Assembly (NCBI GenBank): GCA_020186115.1
Contig: WSYJ01000186.1
Span: forward strand, 2,153,501-2,217,500
Source of the DNA: Histomonas meleagridis
Lineage: Eukaryota; Parabasalia; Tritrichomonadida; Dientamoebidae
Length of the DNA: 64,000 bases
Reading direction: 5' to 3'
The position numbers were made by a program, and so were the translations under genes. Shown here in pieces: positions 1 through 9,369 of the stretch; the first letter of the stretch is position 1; each line of letters opens with the position of its first letter. The notes under the pieces are model-generated. The model saw only the letters and a program-made list of their open reading frames with translations, was not told the DNA's origin and made no database searches.

Positions 1-556
1 TCGAAGAATTTTCATCATCTGAATTAATGTTGAAATTTGTTGTTTGGATGTCTGCTTGAGGAATTTGAGGTTCATCATCAGGAATTGGTAAAGTATTACT
101 ATTTTCGTCTGATGAAGAAATTTCTTGTTCTTTTTTAAGTGCATACCTTGTAGGCTTTGGTTCATTTGTTTTATGCGCACTTAAAAGTGTGGGTGACCTT
201 TCAGAAATATTTGTGATAATGATATCATTTTCATCAGAATAATAATCAGAATCAGAGTGAACAAAAATAGTACTTTTCTTTGAAGGCTGTTCAATATTTT
301 GTTCGTTTGTTTTTTGGAAATTATTTTTGAAAATTTCATCTGATTGACGATATTCCAATTTATTTGTATTTTTAGTAGGAGTGCGTCTTGGAGAACAGAG
401 AGAAATTGCTGGTTGCTTTTTTAAATTTTCCCAAAATTGATTTGAATCATCAGACTTATTTTTTCTACTCATTGGAGAATTAGAGGGTGAGATTGTTGGG
501 ATGCTGCTCTGCACAACAACACCCCATTTTGGTTCTGAATTATCTGACTTGAACAT
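1..556 (-). CDS. N-terminal part of an uncharacterised Ser/Asn/Asp-rich protein (partial)
   Basis: The complementary strand reads from an ATG at 556-554 without a stop to the window edge, about 185 codons. It begins MFKSDNSEPKWGVVV and is rich in Ser, Asn, Asp and Gln, with several Ser-Pro and Thr-Pro sites and acidic DSDSDYYSDEND-like stretches. No folded domain is recognised in this part, which looks like a disordered, phosphorylatable N-terminal region. Only 55 bp separate its ATG from the divergent gene at 612, so the two probably share one promoter. The rest of the gene, and any domain that would name it, lies outside the window. Confidence 0.75.
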   Translation of the reverse strand, partial: MFKSDNSEPKWGVVVQSSIPTISPSNSPMSRKNKSDDSNQFWENLKKQPAISLCSPRRTPTKNTNKLEYRQSDEIFKNNFQKTNEQNIEQPSKKSTIFVHSDSDYYSDENDIIITNISERSPTLLSAHKTNEPKPTRYALKKEQEISSSDENSNTLPIPDDEPQIPQADIQTTNFNINSDDENSS

Positions 557-611
557 AAAATTTAGATTTTAATCAAAAAGTGAAAATCCAAACGTTTTTT
601 AAACGGCCTCC
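557..611. promoter_or_regulatory. 55-bp bidirectional promoter region
   Basis: The gap between two divergent ATGs carries CAAAAAGTGAA (574-584) and a paired AACGTTTTTTAAACGG block (591-606). The same elements recur ahead of other genes in this window. The AACGG core fits the Myb-type consensus YAACKG. Promoter function is inferred from position and recurrence. Confidence 0.55.
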
Positions 612-1976
612 ATGAATTACAAATGTAGCCAAAGACCAAAAAACAGCTCTAATCTTCGCTTAACACAAAGAGAATTTGAATTTCCAAGAAGCCAGTATAC
701 TATGATCCCAACGCAAGAAAAAATGTCTATAATTGAAGACAATACTAATTGTGATTTAGGAAACTTTTCAATGTTAGTAGCTAATGTTGTAAATAATGTA
801 GATGTATTGGAATCACTTAATGAAATGAAAAAAATTTCAAGCTCAGATCAATTCAATCCGAATGAAGTTGTTTTTATTCCTGAATTTATCCAAAAAATGG
901 TTGAATTAGTTAACAGTGAAGGTGAACTAGCCAATAGCACCATTCATCTCTTAATTAATTTTTGGTATATACAAACTTATTCACCACTTTTAATTGATCC
1001 TAATTTAATAGGATCAGTCTTTCAAAAATGTTTTTCACCTGATTTGGACACGGCACGTCTTGCACTTTCTGCTATAGCAAATGTTGGATCTTATTTTCCT
1101 ATGTTATTTCAGCCCTTTCTCGACCAAAACTTTATGTTGTTTTTATCAAATGTTCTTTCCAACTCAACACCATATGGAATTATTAATCCCACGATTCGAT
1201 TTGTTTTATCTCTTGTTCGAAGTGATGTTAGTGACGTTTTTGATCAGTTTTTGCATAATTTTATTGAGATATTATCGAATCCAATTTCAAGAATCGTTTC
1301 ATTTGATGCGAAAATCATTTCACATTTAATTCAAAAAGATTCAAACTTCCAAAATTCAATTGAATTTAATCTCCCTGAGTCACTTTTGAGAGCATTTCAA
1401 ACAACAGACTCAACACAACATTTAGCTCTATATGAATCAATTTTGCTTTTTATACAACATGAGTATACTGATTATTTTGCAAATGATGTGTTTATTAGAA
1501 TTTTAAATGATGACTATAATCAATATTTTACAACACCGGCATATATCTTTTTTGAGGTTATGAAATCATTAATGAGTTTAATGTGGAATCAGTTTTATGA
1601 TTTTGGTTTAATTTCGGTGATTATTGATTCAATCGATCTGATTGAATATAATAATAAAGAATATGTTGCTGAAACATTAATAAAATTCTTTGATTTTTGT
1701 GATATAAATACATTAGCAAATGTGGGAAATGAGCCAAATTGTCTTTTATTCCTTTGTGATATAATTCCATGTTTAAGTGTCGATTCTATAATCGGATTAC
1801 TCAAACATTTCCATCGTTTGTTTTTATTGGATTCATCGATTATTGAACCTTATCAAGAGAATATCATTGCTTCAATCCAACAAATACAAAGTCAAGATAT
1901 CTCTGAAAGTGATAGAGAAAATATTGAAATTATTTATCAGCAACTCACAACCCAACATGAAGAAGATGAAAACTAA
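612..1976 (+). CDS. Armadillo/HEAT-like alpha-helical repeat protein
   Basis: This 454-residue, intron-free ORF begins with a short basic, Asn/Ser-rich leader of about 40 residues. It continues as helical repeats with the hydrophobic spacing of ARM/HEAT solenoids, for example LARLALSAIANVGSYF-like segments at about 145-165, and further helices to residue 440. It ends in an acidic tail (HEEDEN). ARM proteins of this size and divergence are common in trichomonads and usually act as binding scaffolds. No specific partner can be read from the sequence. The ATG at 612 follows the AAACGG element directly. An ARM-like fold is likely; the role is unknown. Confidence 0.7.
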   Translation: MNYKCSQRPKNSSNLRLTQREFEFPRSQYTMIPTQEKMSIIEDNTNCDLGNFSMLVANVVNNVDVLESLNEMKKISSSDQFNPNEVVFIPEFIQKMVELVNSEGELANSTIHLLINFWYIQTYSPLLIDPNLIGSVFQKCFSPDLDTARLALSAIANVGSYFPMLFQPFLDQNFMLFLSNVLSNSTPYGIINPTIRFVLSLVRSDVSDVFDQFLHNFIEILSNPISRIVSFDAKIISHLIQKDSNFQNSIEFNLPESLLRAFQTTDSTQHLALYESILLFIQHEYTDYFANDVFIRILNDDYNQYFTTPAYIFFEVMKSLMSLMWNQFYDFGLISVIIDSIDLIEYNNKEYVAETLIKFFDFCDINTLANVGNEPNCLLFLCDIIPCLSVDSIIGLLKHFHRLFLLDSSIIEPYQENIIASIQQIQSQDISESDRENIEIIYQQLTTQHEEDEN

Positions 1977-2030
1977 AATGGAATGCAACGATCAAAACTG
2001 TATTAAAAAGTCATAAATTTTTCTTGTTTA

Positions 2031-2040
2031 TTAAACGGTC
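2031..2040 (+). promoter_or_regulatory. Myb-like AAACGG element upstream of the PDCD2 gene
   Basis: TTAAACGGTC lies about 60 bp before the ATG at 2098. It matches the AACGG element seen ahead of many genes in the window. Confidence 0.45.
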
Positions 2041-2097
2041 TATTAGATTTTGGTTTAGCCAGACAAACTTAGTGAAACTCTGGCGGTTGTTTCTTTG

Positions 2098-3000
2098 ATG
2101 AGTGGTTCTTATGTGACACTTGGCGTTCCCGAAGACCCAGTTTATGTTCCAGCCGAAGAAGGTGTCACCAAAATTGGTGGTGTTCCAAAGTGGCTTTGCG
2201 GGGAACCTAAAGATTTCAATCAAGTTAAATGCACCAAATGTAAATGCAATTTAGCCCTTATTCTCAGTTGCGATTGTCCAACTAACGATGATTTTGATCG
2301 GATTATATATTTATTTGTTTGTCCAAAATGTGGGAAAGAAGCACGTGTATTTCGCCAAGTTAAATCCATATCTGCTCCTCCTGAAACTCCACAAGCTCCT
2401 CAAACCAATCAGAACACTCCACTTTTTGGTAGTTCAGATCTTTCTAATCAATCCTCATCACCTGACGATCTTCTTGCAGCATTAAGTTCATTTACAACTC
2501 CTCCAACCAATAAAAAACAACCACCTCCCAAGAAAGGCAAGAAGTCTAATCGTCCTCAAAAAGAAATTGGTCGATTTCCAGCATATTACATTGAGACATT
2601 TGATGAACCTGAAGCACTTTTAGAGAAAGGAATACAATTTACCATCTCGTCATCTGTTGACTCAACAGCCTCCACAATTAATGAGGAAGATTTGCCTGAT
2701 TTTGAAATTACACCGGAACTTGTCGAATATAATGAGCGAATGTCACGTTGTCCTGAGCAAGTAATACGCTACAGTCGCTTTGGTACTCCATTACTGCCCG
2801 AGAAGGTTGATATTAATGTTCCGCGATGTTCGAAATGCGGCGCCGAAAGAGTCTTTGAGCTCGAACTAATGCCAACGATTATATATAAACTCGATCCAAA
2901 CTCGCCAATGGACTTCGGGCCGATTTTAGTGTACACATGCGGGGCTGATTGCGGAGATGGATCATGCGAAGAGTACTGCTTTGTGACACCACCGATTTAA
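2098..3000 (+). CDS. PDCD2: PDCD2/Tsr4 family protein (ribosomal protein uS5 chaperone-like)
   Basis: The 300-residue product starts MSGSYVTLGVPEDPVY; the ATG is at 2098, and an in-frame TTG three bases earlier is not a plausible start here. The N-terminal part has the family signature: a G-x-P-x-W-L-x-G-E-P segment (GGVPKWLCGEP) followed by CxxC zinc ligands (CTKCKC, CPKCGK) and VFRQV. The C-terminal PDCD2_C domain shows EQVIRYSRFGTPLLP, a further CSKCG pair, and the final PILVYTCGADCG...EEYCFV. A Pro/Ser-rich linker joins the two. In yeast and animals the family escorts Rps2 (uS5) during 40S assembly. That role is carried over from the family; assignment to it is strong. Confidence 0.9.
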   Translation: MSGSYVTLGVPEDPVYVPAEEGVTKIGGVPKWLCGEPKDFNQVKCTKCKCNLALILSCDCPTNDDFDRIIYLFVCPKCGKEARVFRQVKSISAPPETPQAPQTNQNTPLFGSSDLSNQSSSPDDLLAALSSFTTPPTNKKQPPPKKGKKSNRPQKEIGRFPAYYIETFDEPEALLEKGIQFTISSSVDSTASTINEEDLPDFEITPELVEYNERMSRCPEQVIRYSRFGTPLLPEKVDINVPRCSKCGAERVFELELMPTIIYKLDPNSPMDFGPILVYTCGADCGDGSCEEYCFVTPPI

Positions 3001-3558
3001 GTTTTGTAAAGAAAAATTGAATTAACACATTGCAATTTTGTGGAAATGAAAACTTTTTTTTGATTAAGATGTGAATATTTATCATATTTTATAAAAACTT
3101 TACAACGACTCTAAGAGCAATCAGGAGCACCTCATAAAATATCCATTTGGATATTTTTTTGGAATCATCTAAAAAATTATTGCATTTAGTGAATTTTTGC
3201 ACAATAATTTTTTAACGGTCGAAAAACTTCTTCATCCTCCAATTGATATCAAAAAATCTTTTGAATATTCTGATACCTTTCTTTAATGGTAACTTACTAT
3301 TTTCGTTTTTGAATTAAATATCAATTTTTTTTTAAAAAAAAACATCGAAATTTCTTTACACTAAATCTCTTTATAATTTTATATTTTTTGTTTTTTTTCC
3401 AGAAAATATAGAATACCTATGATGTATATTATTCATTATTTATGTCTGTACACGATATCATATCTTGTATTATTTAAATTTATCAATTTGTTTTTTTTTA
3501 CGCCACCGACCGTTTATTTGAATATCAACTGTTTTTAAACGGTTGTAAATATCACTGT
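3001..3558. other. AT-rich intergenic region with two Myb-like boxes
   Basis: No ORF of merit is seen. The end nearest the next gene carries GACCGTTTA (3508-3516) and TTAAACGGTT (3535-3544), 15-50 bp before the ATG at 3559. The rest is poly-A/T rich. Confidence 0.5.
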
Positions 3559-6500
3559 ATGGGGCACAAGGAAAATGTAATGTCAAAACCTCTTACCAAC
3601 ATAGAGAAACCAAACAAAACACTATTAAAATATCAATTTTTTAGGTTTGAAACAGTTTTAATGAATTCTTCAACAAAATCCACAATGTTTTCATTTCTGA
3701 TATATGTTTTTGATCTATTATTTTTATATTTTGCAATTACGTATGCAATTGTTGGTCAAGTCCCTACACGAATTGAAAAATATACACAATTAGAAGCACC
3801 ATTTTATCTTTCAGAAATTTTTTCAGAAATTACTCCAGGTTTTATCCCAGTTCCCATATTTCTTATCATATTTTGTGTTGGTATGGTTGCCTCTCTTATT
3901 TCATTTGTGATATGTTTAATTTCTCCATCAGTATGTGTTACATTACATCTTTTCCTAGAGTCACGAATTCATAATATGTTATTACCAGTTACCTCAGGTC
4001 TTTTTATCTATTGTATCTATTGTATGATTCATTCAAGCACGAAAGCATATCATGTAATCTTTATAATTATTTTTGTTTTTTATTTAATCATGATTTCATT
4101 TTTACATTTTGGGGAATCCAACTTCATAATAACGCAACGCGCCACAGTTTCTGAATGGTTTTCTATCACTTCCTTCTTATATCCATTTTCGATATTTTTA
4201 ATATCAGTAGTTTCCTTTATGGGGACGAACTTAGGCCTAATTACACAACCGATTGTATTTGTCATTGGCTGTGTATATTCTTTTTTTATGTTTTTATCTG
4301 TGCTATTAGATTTACCAATGATGTTCTTCATCACGAATGAAGTTCTTGCCACGAAATTCTTTTTTTCATGTTTAATCTTTATCATTGATTTTGCCATATT
4401 AAATGGATTTATCATTAATTCCGGTCCATTTATTTCTGTTTTTCCTATTTTTGCTTTGTTAATATTTTTAGTTATTCATCAAGTTCATAATTCACGACGA
4501 AGATCTATTTTTAAGATATTAGATCAATTAGATAATGAACAATCAGCAGAATCTATTCATGAAACATTATCACGTGTAACGAATGAACGAACATTAAAAC
4601 AAATCATTAAATTAGGAATGACGTCAGGTAATAAGTTAATACAAAGCGAAACATTTATTGAGTATTGTTTAATTCGATTTCCAGAGAATGAATGGGTATT
4701 AGCTAACACTGTTTTCTTATATATGACTTTTTGGAGTTCGACATCTGAAATATATCAATTTATGTTACATTTATTATCATTAGATATATTTGATTTCGCT
4801 ACGCAATATATTTTATATCAATTTGTATATTGTTTTATGCAAACTTCAACTTATTTATCACCAATTATATCACGTGAATTAAATAAATATCGAATACAAA
4901 TATTAAAATTCGTAATAGCTCATAAAGAATTTTGGACAGCTGCAGCCGAAATGAACAGAAAGAAATTCTTCGATTCATATTCTCAAATTAGTACATTATT
5001 ATATGAATTATCATTGAAAATTAAAAAGTTACGTATTATGTATCCGTTTTGTCCATCGATTTTATGTGAGAAATCAGTCATCGAATGTGATTTTTTTCAT
5101 GATTATAAAAAAGCTGATAAATATTATCGAATGTATTTAGCATTAATGAATAATAATGGAAGATTATTCATTAACGATGCAACTGGAATATCGATAATTT
5201 TCCCGAATTCTTCATATAAAAATAAAAACAAAAACGAAAATTTGGATGATGGTAAATATAAATTTATATCATTCATTGATAATCTTGAAGATTCACAAAG
5301 ATTAAGTCAAACTTTGCCTTTAAAAGATTCATATTTATCTTCATTAACACATATTTATTCGAGAAATAGAGCTGCTCCACAATTCGAACCGAACTTTGGA
5401 TCTAATTTAATATTTTGGTTTAAGTTTTTAATGTTTTTTCTAATTATAATTTTTGTGGTTTTATATATAATAATATTTTGTTATAATTTCTTGTTTAATG
5501 GTTTGAATGTTGAATATAATGAAACTAATAAAATACTTTTAAGAATTATTGAGTTAAGAACTTGTATAAATAAAATCGATTTCGATATTTCATTAAGTTT
5601 ATATTCATTTCCGATAAATGAAAGTGTATATAATTTGACAATAAAACATTTAGGTCAAGATGAAATCGAATTAAATGATTTTATTTCATTGATTAATGAG
5701 ATTGAAGAACCTTTTAACTTTTTACATAACACAACGAATAAATGTAATTCACATGATTGTACTTTTGGTGTGTTATTATCTAAGATACATGAGAGTATAT
5801 ATAAGATTTATAAAGCTAAAAATATCTCAACGATATTATTTAATCAAACACAAATTCATATAATTACTAATGATTTAATATATTTAACTGAGAATTTTTA
5901 TAATTCTTTTTTGGATTGGTCAATAATTAATAAAGAAAATGAAATTAAAAACATTCGAAATCAAATGACAATAATCATAATTATAATTCTTGTTTTATTT
6001 ATATTTTTCATGTGTTGTATTAATTATTTATTAGTTAAATCTAAATTCATTGCTTATGACGTAATTAAAACGGCACAGCCTCCAATCCTAAAATATGTTT
6101 CAACATTGTTTAATAAGATTTCTTCTTATGATCAATTTCAATTACCTTATATTAAAACTTATTCATATACAAATATATTATATTTCATCTTTGTTTTATT
6201 CATATATTTCTTATCTTTCCCAATCATTTTTATTATATTATATTATCAAATGAATAACGTCTATGTTCAAAATAATAATTTCCCAAAAACTTTGAATTAT
6301 ACTGATTCAACTCAAGAAATTTATTACTTATTAAATTTGGCAGAGTTAAGTTCGAACGATAACTTGACCGTTAAGTGTTCACATGAATTGTTCCCTGTTG
6401 TAAACCAAACAAAATTTGTGTCAATTGAAATTTATGAACACATTCAAATATTTCGAATCGTTTATGATGTGTTACAAGTAATTTCGTTGATTTTAATTAT

Positions 6501-6978
6501 TATTTTGATTGTAAGAATTTATATTGTTTCATTCGAATTAAATACTTCAAACGTTTTAATTAAGTTCATTCCAACAATAGCTGCACAATCAAATCCGATC
6601 TTCAAAAAAATCACTCAAAAAGAATTCTTTAGTAGCAAAACAGTGGACGAGTTCTTGGATAACATGAAGAAGTTCCCGGAGTTGAATTTCTTCGTGATAT
6701 TTTATTACGAAAATGATGTCATTACAAACGTTTGCGGTGACTTTAATCAGTTCTTCGCAAATGAAAATGTTCCACAAAATATTTCGGAATTGTTAAATTT
6801 GCTTTTGGAAAATTTCCCATTAAAAAATGAGGAAATTAAAAATTTGTTCGAAAATAAAAGTGAAAACGTACCATTAACTTTAAGAGGAGGTAATGGAGTG
6901 AAGGATATAGTGATATTCTTCTCCAAAAATCCAGATTCGTTTATCATAAAGGACGATTCGGTACATGCGCAATTGTAA
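3559..6978 (+). CDS. Large polytopic membrane protein of the trichomonad TmcB/cyclase-like family, without a cyclase domain
   Basis: This 1139-residue protein has roughly eight to ten membrane segments in residues 45-310. A soluble, TPR-like helical region follows (about 320-600; note HDYKKADKYYRMYLALM). Then come a membrane segment near 615-645, a lumenal or extracellular stretch with N-glycosylation sequons, further membrane segments near 803-828, 872-897 and 966-990, and a C-terminal PAS-like domain (about 1020-1139). The order resembles the expanded trichomonad family annotated as TmcB/TmcC-TPR proteins, many of which end in an adenylate/guanylate cyclase domain. Here the protein stops after the PAS-like part, and no cyclase-coding sequence follows downstream. 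It may be a sensor that lost its output domain or a regulatory paralogue. The family call rests on architecture. Confidence 0.65.
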   Translation: MGHKENVMSKPLTNIEKPNKTLLKYQFFRFETVLMNSSTKSTMFSFLIYVFDLLFLYFAITYAIVGQVPTRIEKYTQLEAPFYLSEIFSEITPGFIPVPIFLIIFCVGMVASLISFVICLISPSVCVTLHLFLESRIHNMLLPVTSGLFIYCIYCMIHSSTKAYHVIFIIIFVFYLIMISFLHFGESNFIITQRATVSEWFSITSFLYPFSIFLISVVSFMGTNLGLITQPIVFVIGCVYSFFMFLSVLLDLPMMFFITNEVLATKFFFSCLIFIIDFAILNGFIINSGPFISVFPIFALLIFLVIHQVHNSRRRSIFKILDQLDNEQSAESIHETLSRVTNERTLKQIIKLGMTSGNKLIQSETFIEYCLIRFPENEWVLANTVFLYMTFWSSTSEIYQFMLHLLSLDIFDFATQYILYQFVYCFMQTSTYLSPIISRELNKYRIQILKFVIAHKEFWTAAAEMNRKKFFDSYSQISTLLYELSLKIKKLRIMYPFCPSILCEKSVIECDFFHDYKKADKYYRMYLALMNNNGRLFINDATGISIIFPNSSYKNKNKNENLDDGKYKFISFIDNLEDSQRLSQTLPLKDSYLSSLTHIYSRNRAAPQFEPNFGSNLIFWFKFLMFFLIIIFVVLYIIIFCYNFLFNGLNVEYNETNKILLRIIELRTCINKIDFDISLSLYSFPINESVYNLTIKHLGQDEIELNDFISLINEIEEPFNFLHNTTNKCNSHDCTFGVLLSKIHESIYKIYKAKNISTILFNQTQIHIITNDLIYLTENFYNSFLDWSIINKENEIKNIRNQMTIIIIIILVLFIFFMCCINYLLVKSKFIAYDVIKTAQPPILKYVSTLFNKISSYDQFQLPYIKTYSYTNILYFIFVLFIYFLSFPIIFIILYYQMNNVYVQNNNFPKTLNYTDSTQEIYYLLNLAELSSNDNLTVKCSHELFPVVNQTKFVSIEIYEHIQIFRIVYDVLQVISLILIIILIVRIYIVSFELNTSNVLIKFIPTIAAQSNPIFKKITQKEFFSSKTVDEFLDNMKKFPELNFFVIFYYENDVITNVCGDFNQFFANENVPQNISELLNLLLENFPLKNEEIKNLFENKSENVPLTLRGGNGVKDIVIFFSKNPDSFIIKDDSVHAQL

Positions 6979-7533
6979 TTAATAAAATTGTTTGTTTTTA
7001 TAATGTTATTTTTGTTTAAATGAAATTCATTTCATGAAAGAACGTTTATGAATAACTCAATCTGAACGATCATAATCAATTCAAAACTAATTATGATAAA
7101 TAAAATAAAAATATTTCGATTTTTATCAAATATTATGAAAAATTTTATAATATGCTTTCTTATAATGGTATACCATTGTATCAAATTTTAATTGGAGTTT
7201 ATTCGAAAAACTCTTCGATTATTCCCCATAATGTACTATATAATGTGATTTAATATTATTATCTTTGATTTTAAAGTTAACTAAATTAGAAGAATTAATG
7301 CATTAAGAAAAACATGTTTGCACAGAATGGAGATTGGTCATTGGGAATGATCCAGATAACAGGGCGCCCTAATAACCGACGCTTTTGTGTTGTTTAGTTA
7401 AAAAAGTGGGGTCTTTTCACACAATTGGCGGGGGTTATTATCCTCTTGGGATCCCTCAAAAAGTTTTTATTCATTGAAAAATTTGGCACAATTCAAGCGC
7501 TTATTCTGAGAAGATTTTTGCTGGCGTTTAGAA
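6979..7533. other. Intergenic region with a GC-richer, structured block
   Basis: 6979-7315 is AT-rich and shows nothing notable. From about 7318 to 7465 the base composition rises. The block contains a GGTCATT/AATGATC hairpin around 7336-7351, a perfect AGGGCGCCCT palindrome (7361-7370), AAAAAGTGGG (7401-7410) and a GGCGGGGG run. A short GGCGTTT box lies just before the next ATG. It could be a promoter or an unannotated structured RNA; neither is demonstrated. Confidence 0.4.
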
Positions 7534-8559
7534 ATGGAATTAAGACCTCAGGTGAGAACGCGATCCTTCAGTCAAACAACCAATAACAATGTGTTGGGAA
7601 ATTCACCTATAGCACAAATATTGGGATTTGGTTCAAAACCACCTCATAGTACACACGCAAATAGAAAATTTTCAAATTCGTCGTTAGATAGAAGTACTTT
7701 TAAAAGACCGCCTCCGTTAAAAAGCCTCATGACATTTCATGAACCACCTATGATATTATCTCCAAAAATTGAAAAAGACATTGACATTTATTGTGATGAT
7801 TTATCTTTTCCTGATCAAAATTCATCTTCAATATCTTCACCAGATGATAATTTTACGGAACATGATCTTGTTGATATTACTCTTAGTCCAAGTGGAAGAA
7901 CTTCACCACGGCCACCTAAGCCACCCAATAAAATTCTTAAGTCACAACAATACACATTCAAAGATGACAACATAGAGGAATATAATCCGTCTGAAATCAC
8001 AGAATTAGAAAAGAAATTAATGAAAACCAAAATTCAACTTGAAGAAAAAATCAAAGAATTGAACCAAAATATCGATGCTGAACAAGAGAAATGTAAAATA
8101 GAGATAAAAACAGCAATAGAAGAAATGAAAACAGAATCACAAAATGAATTCAAAAATGTCACAAAACCCGAAATGCTCGAAATAAAATCACTCGGAACTG
8201 TCGTAAAAGCGACAGTGAAGTCGCCACATGGCAAATCAGAGCATTCAAATCCATTTAGTGAAAAGCATAATATTATTGTTCAAAAACAAAAAGAACAAGT
8301 TCTTGAACTAAACACAAAATACACAGAGAAAATGAACGCTTTAAGGCAGCAATCAGAGGCGCAAATTAAGCCATTACAGAGAGAAATATCAAAAATTAAT
8401 TCTCAATTAAGACATATTTATAAATTGGAAGAAATACAAGATGAAGAAATACAATGCGTGTTCCCACTTTCCCCTACATGTTCTCCAACTGGTTTTGGTG
8501 GTGCGTTTTCTCTGAAAAGATGTAATTCTGCTTTAACACTTGTTCGCATACCAAAATGA
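7534..8559 (+). CDS. Uncharacterised coiled-coil protein
   Basis: The product is 341 residues. Residues 1-155 are low-complexity and Ser/Pro-rich (SPSGRTSPRPPKPPNK), which suggests disorder and possible SH3- or kinase-binding sites. Residues 155-310 form heptad-rich coiled coil (ELEKKLMKTKIQLEEKIKEL and following). The C-terminus is short and Ser-rich (SPTCSPTGFGG). No named family is recognised. Coiled-coil proteins of this type in flagellates are often cytoskeletal, but nothing here proves that. The stop is followed directly by a GACCGTTTAAA element. The ATG at 7534 is the only early start. Confidence 0.65.
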   Translation: MELRPQVRTRSFSQTTNNNVLGNSPIAQILGFGSKPPHSTHANRKFSNSSLDRSTFKRPPPLKSLMTFHEPPMILSPKIEKDIDIYCDDLSFPDQNSSSISSPDDNFTEHDLVDITLSPSGRTSPRPPKPPNKILKSQQYTFKDDNIEEYNPSEITELEKKLMKTKIQLEEKIKELNQNIDAEQEKCKIEIKTAIEEMKTESQNEFKNVTKPEMLEIKSLGTVVKATVKSPHGKSEHSNPFSEKHNIIVQKQKEQVLELNTKYTEKMNALRQQSEAQIKPLQREISKINSQLRHIYKLEEIQDEEIQCVFPLSPTCSPTGFGGAFSLKRCNSALTLVRIPK

Positions 8560-8689
8560 CCGTTTAAATATTATGCGACATGTGATGTGAAAAGAGAATG
8601 TTGTTTGAAAAAATAATATCTTAAATTTGCTGTAACAATGCTTATAGCATGTCCTTTAACGATGAATGTTGGTTTCGTGTTGTTAAATG

Positions 8690-9283
8690 TTAGTTTGATG
8701 AATCTGAATTTTCATTTTTTCGTTTGAGTCTTTCGATTAATGCTTTGATTGCATTTGGGATTAGGTAAACAACCCATGTAATGGCCATTAGGATGAATTC
8801 AAGAAATGAATATTTCTTTTTTGACATCTTACGAATTAAATTACTTGTTTTGGAAATTGATTTATCAAGTACTTTTACAGATTCATAAAGTTTTTTTGTG
8901 GTAACAGAACATTCATTTGATTTATCATTGAATTGCTCTGAAATAAAGCAAAGTTGTTCCATATCTTTATATATACCTTGAATTATTGAATCTTGTTTCC
9001 CTATTTCGGCAAAAACAAGAGAATCCAAGAACATTGGAAGAATTGGATCTTGGTGTATTGGGAATTTCTTTTGAATATTTTCCGTGATTTTTGAAAACCT
9101 TTCTTCATCAAAAATTAATGTATTTTCGGAATTTGATTTTGGTATATCATTTTTTCGATCAGGAATTTGATTCGTTTTGTAATTTGAAAAACTTGGAAGT
9201 TTTTCAGTGTTTATCTTATTTGGAGAATCGCTTTGAGCTTTTGATTGTTGATTCGAACTTGCAACGTTTGGTTGGTTGCTCAT
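8690..9283 (-). CDS. Small coiled-coil protein with a C-terminal membrane segment (tail-anchor-like)
   Basis: This 197-residue product has an Asn/Ser/Gln-rich disordered N-terminus (1-55), a helical region rich in heptads (60-150), and one hydrophobic stretch near residues 160-180 (SFLEFILMAITWVVYLIPNA). A short basic tail follows. The layout resembles a tail-anchored membrane protein such as a SNARE or an organelle-contact protein, but no SNARE layer residues were recognised. It is divergently paired with the gene at 9370, 86 bp away, sharing a strong motif cluster. Function is not assigned. Confidence 0.65.
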   Translation of the reverse strand: MSNQPNVASSNQQSKAQSDSPNKINTEKLPSFSNYKTNQIPDRKNDIPKSNSENTLIFDEERFSKITENIQKKFPIHQDPILPMFLDSLVFAEIGKQDSIIQGIYKDMEQLCFISEQFNDKSNECSVTTKKLYESVKVLDKSISKTSNLIRKMSKKKYSFLEFILMAITWVVYLIPNAIKALIERLKRKNENSDSSN

Positions 9284-9369
9284 TTTTTAAAAATTATTTT
9301 TGCCCGTTAAAGACGGTTAAAACCGTTTTATCAAAAAAGTGCACTTTTAAAGGGCTGTGGATTAACTTA
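9284..9369. promoter_or_regulatory. Bidirectional promoter with three Myb-like boxes and a 14-bp palindrome
   Basis: The 86-bp gap contains CGTTAA, GACGGTTAAAA and ACCGTTTT in a row (9304-9328), followed by the perfect palindrome AAAAGTGCACTTTT (9335-9348). The palindrome is the window's AAAAAGTG element facing both ways, as expected for a promoter serving both strands. Confidence 0.6.

Noticed and set aside
9091-9369. N-terminal extension of the SAPS-like gene
   Set aside because: The extension overlaps the divergent gene's coding region and the shared promoter. The ATG at 9370 fits the family start better.
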